Source: Thermodesulfatator atlanticus (GTDB taxonomy: Bacteria > Desulfobacterota > Thermodesulfobacteria > Thermodesulfobacteriales > Thermodesulfatatoraceae). From it: a stretch of DNA of 6,398 nucleotides. The position numbers were made by a program, and so were the translations under genes. The stretch is from the NCBI GenBank assembly GCA_011321895.1, contig DROK01000150.1:1-6398 (forward strand), given 5' to 3'. Below the pieces are notes generated by a model. That model was not told where the DNA came from, ran no database searches, and was given only the letters and a program-made list of their open reading frames with translations. Shown piece by piece: positions 5,518-6,398 of this stretch; positions within the stretch are counted from its first letter, which is position 1, and each line of letters begins with the position of its first letter.

Positions 5518-6398
5518 ATGCCGGTATACGAATGGGTGGGGAAAACCCTCTCCGGAGACACCGTTAAAGGGACGCTTGAGGCCAGCGACGAAAGGATCGT
5601 CCGCATCAAATTAAGGCGCCAAAAAATAATCCCGGTCCAGATAAAACCAAAGGGAAGCGGGCTCCTGGCCCGGCTTTCCACCCCTAAAAAGGTAAAGGCC
5701 AAAGAAGTAGTGGTTTTTACCCGGCAACTGGCAGCCATGCTGGAGGCCGGTCTTCCCCTGGTACAGGCCCTGGATTCCCTGGCCAACCAGCAAAAAAACC
5801 CCTATTTCAAAGAAATAATCTTCAAAATCAAGCAAAACGTAGAAGAAGGGACCCCTTTCGCCGAAGCCCTGAAGCAGTACCCCAAAATCTTTGACCGGTT
5901 TTATTACCACATGGTCAGCGCCGGTGAAGCCAGCGGAAACCTGGACGCTACCCTTAAAAGACTGGCCCTTTATATGGAAAAGTCTCTGGCCCTCAAAGGA
6001 AAAGTCAAAAAGGCCATGATCTACCCGGCCATCGTCCTGACCGTCACCACCATTGTGCTGGCCATCATCATGGTCTTTGTGGTGCCGACCTTCGAAAAGA
6101 TGTTCGGAGAAATGGGCCAGGCCCTGCCCCTCCCCACCCAAATCGTTATCGAAATGAGCCGGCTCACCAAAAAATATTTTCCGTTTTTCCTGGTAGGCAC
6201 CGTGATCTTCGTCTTTTTGTTAAAGCGTTATTATCGAACAGAAAGGGGGCGCCTCCAAATAGACGCCTTGCTCCTAAAGCTCCCCCTGTTTGGTAACCTC
6301 TTGCGTAAAGTGGCGGTGGCCCGCTTTTCCCGCACCTTAAGTACCCTGATTTCAAGCGGTGTTTCCATCATTGACGCCTTAACCATCGCCGCCAAAAC
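5518..6398 (+). CDS. pilC: Type IV pilus / type II secretion inner-membrane platform protein (PilC/GspF), 3' truncated by window
   Basis: The reading frame is open from ATG 5518 to the window edge, giving 293 complete codons of a family usually near 400 residues. It begins with the typical N-terminal VYEWVGKTLSGDTVKGTLEA (3-22), the short domain preceding the first GSPII_F domain. That domain runs from about 66 (VFTRQLAAMLEAGLPLVQAL, 66-85) through SAGEASGNLD (134-143) to the first membrane segment (about 168-190), which ends in the hallmark VVPTFEKMF (188-196). A second membrane segment lies at about 221-236. A second GSPII_F copy starts near 267 with ARFSRTLSTLISSGVSIIDA (268-287), echoing the first. 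The protein is the cytoplasmic-membrane platform that works with the assembly ATPase to build type IV pili or the type II pseudopilus. Which system it serves cannot be told without the downstream genes, so the symbol is provisional; gspF is the alternative. It follows guaB by 61 nt, a gap holding an inverted repeat that covers its ribosome binding site. Confidence 0.92.
   Translation, partial: MPVYEWVGKTLSGDTVKGTLEASDERIVRIKLRRQKIIPVQIKPKGSGLLARLSTPKKVKAKEVVVFTRQLAAMLEAGLPLVQALDSLANQQKNPYFKEIIFKIKQNVEEGTPFAEALKQYPKIFDRFYYHMVSAGEASGNLDATLKRLALYMEKSLALKGKVKKAMIYPAIVLTVTTIVLAIIMVFVVPTFEKMFGEMGQALPLPTQIVIEMSRLTKKYFPFFLVGTVIFVFLLKRYYRTERGRLQIDALLLKLPLFGNLLRKVAVARFSRTLSTLISSGVSIIDALTIAAK

Noticed and set aside
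5611..6141. Long minus-strand open frame of 176 residues, and others at 5307-5786 and 3172-3696
   Set aside because: Each lies wholly or mostly antisense to a securely identified gene, shows no family motif, and is the kind of shadow frame produced by codon bias in GC-richer coding sequence.
1..6398. CRISPR arrays, tRNA genes, insertion sequences, or phage-related genes
   Set aside because: No short regularly spaced repeats, cloverleaf-like segments, transposase motifs or terminal inverted repeats were seen; the only direct repeats are those between S1 domains of rpsA.

Overview
The window carries five co-directional plus-strand genes, packed tightly enough to be one operon or two overlapping transcription units: rpsA (ribosomal protein S1), sppA (signal peptide peptidase), a fusion of an IhfB-like DNA-binding domain to a Ppx/GppA phosphatase, guaB (IMP dehydrogenase), and the 5' part of a pilC/gspF-type inner-membrane platform gene that runs off the right edge. 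No tRNA, rRNA, CRISPR array, insertion sequence or gene on the minus strand is supportable. The first ~138 bases are the rpsA leader and contain a plausible sigma70-type promoter.

Organism: a Gram-negative-type bacterium. S1 with six domains, an IHF-beta-like domain, and the PilC homologue point that way. The order rpsA-sppA-ihfB is one I associate with Desulfobacterota (deltaproteobacteria) and Thermodesulfobacteria; in E. coli the pair is rpsA-ihfB without sppA between. The proteins are rich in Glu, Lys and Arg and the genes use AGG/ATA codons fairly freely, which fits a thermophile. I would guess a Thermodesulfobacteria-like lineage, but this is inference and not proven by the window.

Layout: promoter at 81-109 and Shine-Dalgarno at 125-130; rpsA 139-1842; 9-nt gap; sppA 1852-2727; 3-nt gap; ihfB-ppx fusion 2731-3948; 38-nt gap with a very strong ribosome binding site; guaB 3987-5456 (ATG start preferred over the in-frame GTG at 3978); 61-nt gap holding a perfect 14-bp inverted repeat whose right arm is the next gene's ribosome binding site; pilC from 5518 to the edge.

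The main point of interest is the fusion protein. The usual stand-alone ihfB of this neighbourhood is joined in frame, almost without a linker, to a complete Ppx/GppA domain with its phosphate-binding and catalytic motifs intact. This would tether an enzyme of polyphosphate or pppGpp turnover to DNA. Its neighbours are the translation factor S1 and the GTP-biosynthetic enzyme GuaB, so a link to stringent-response or growth-rate control is an attractive but unproven reading.
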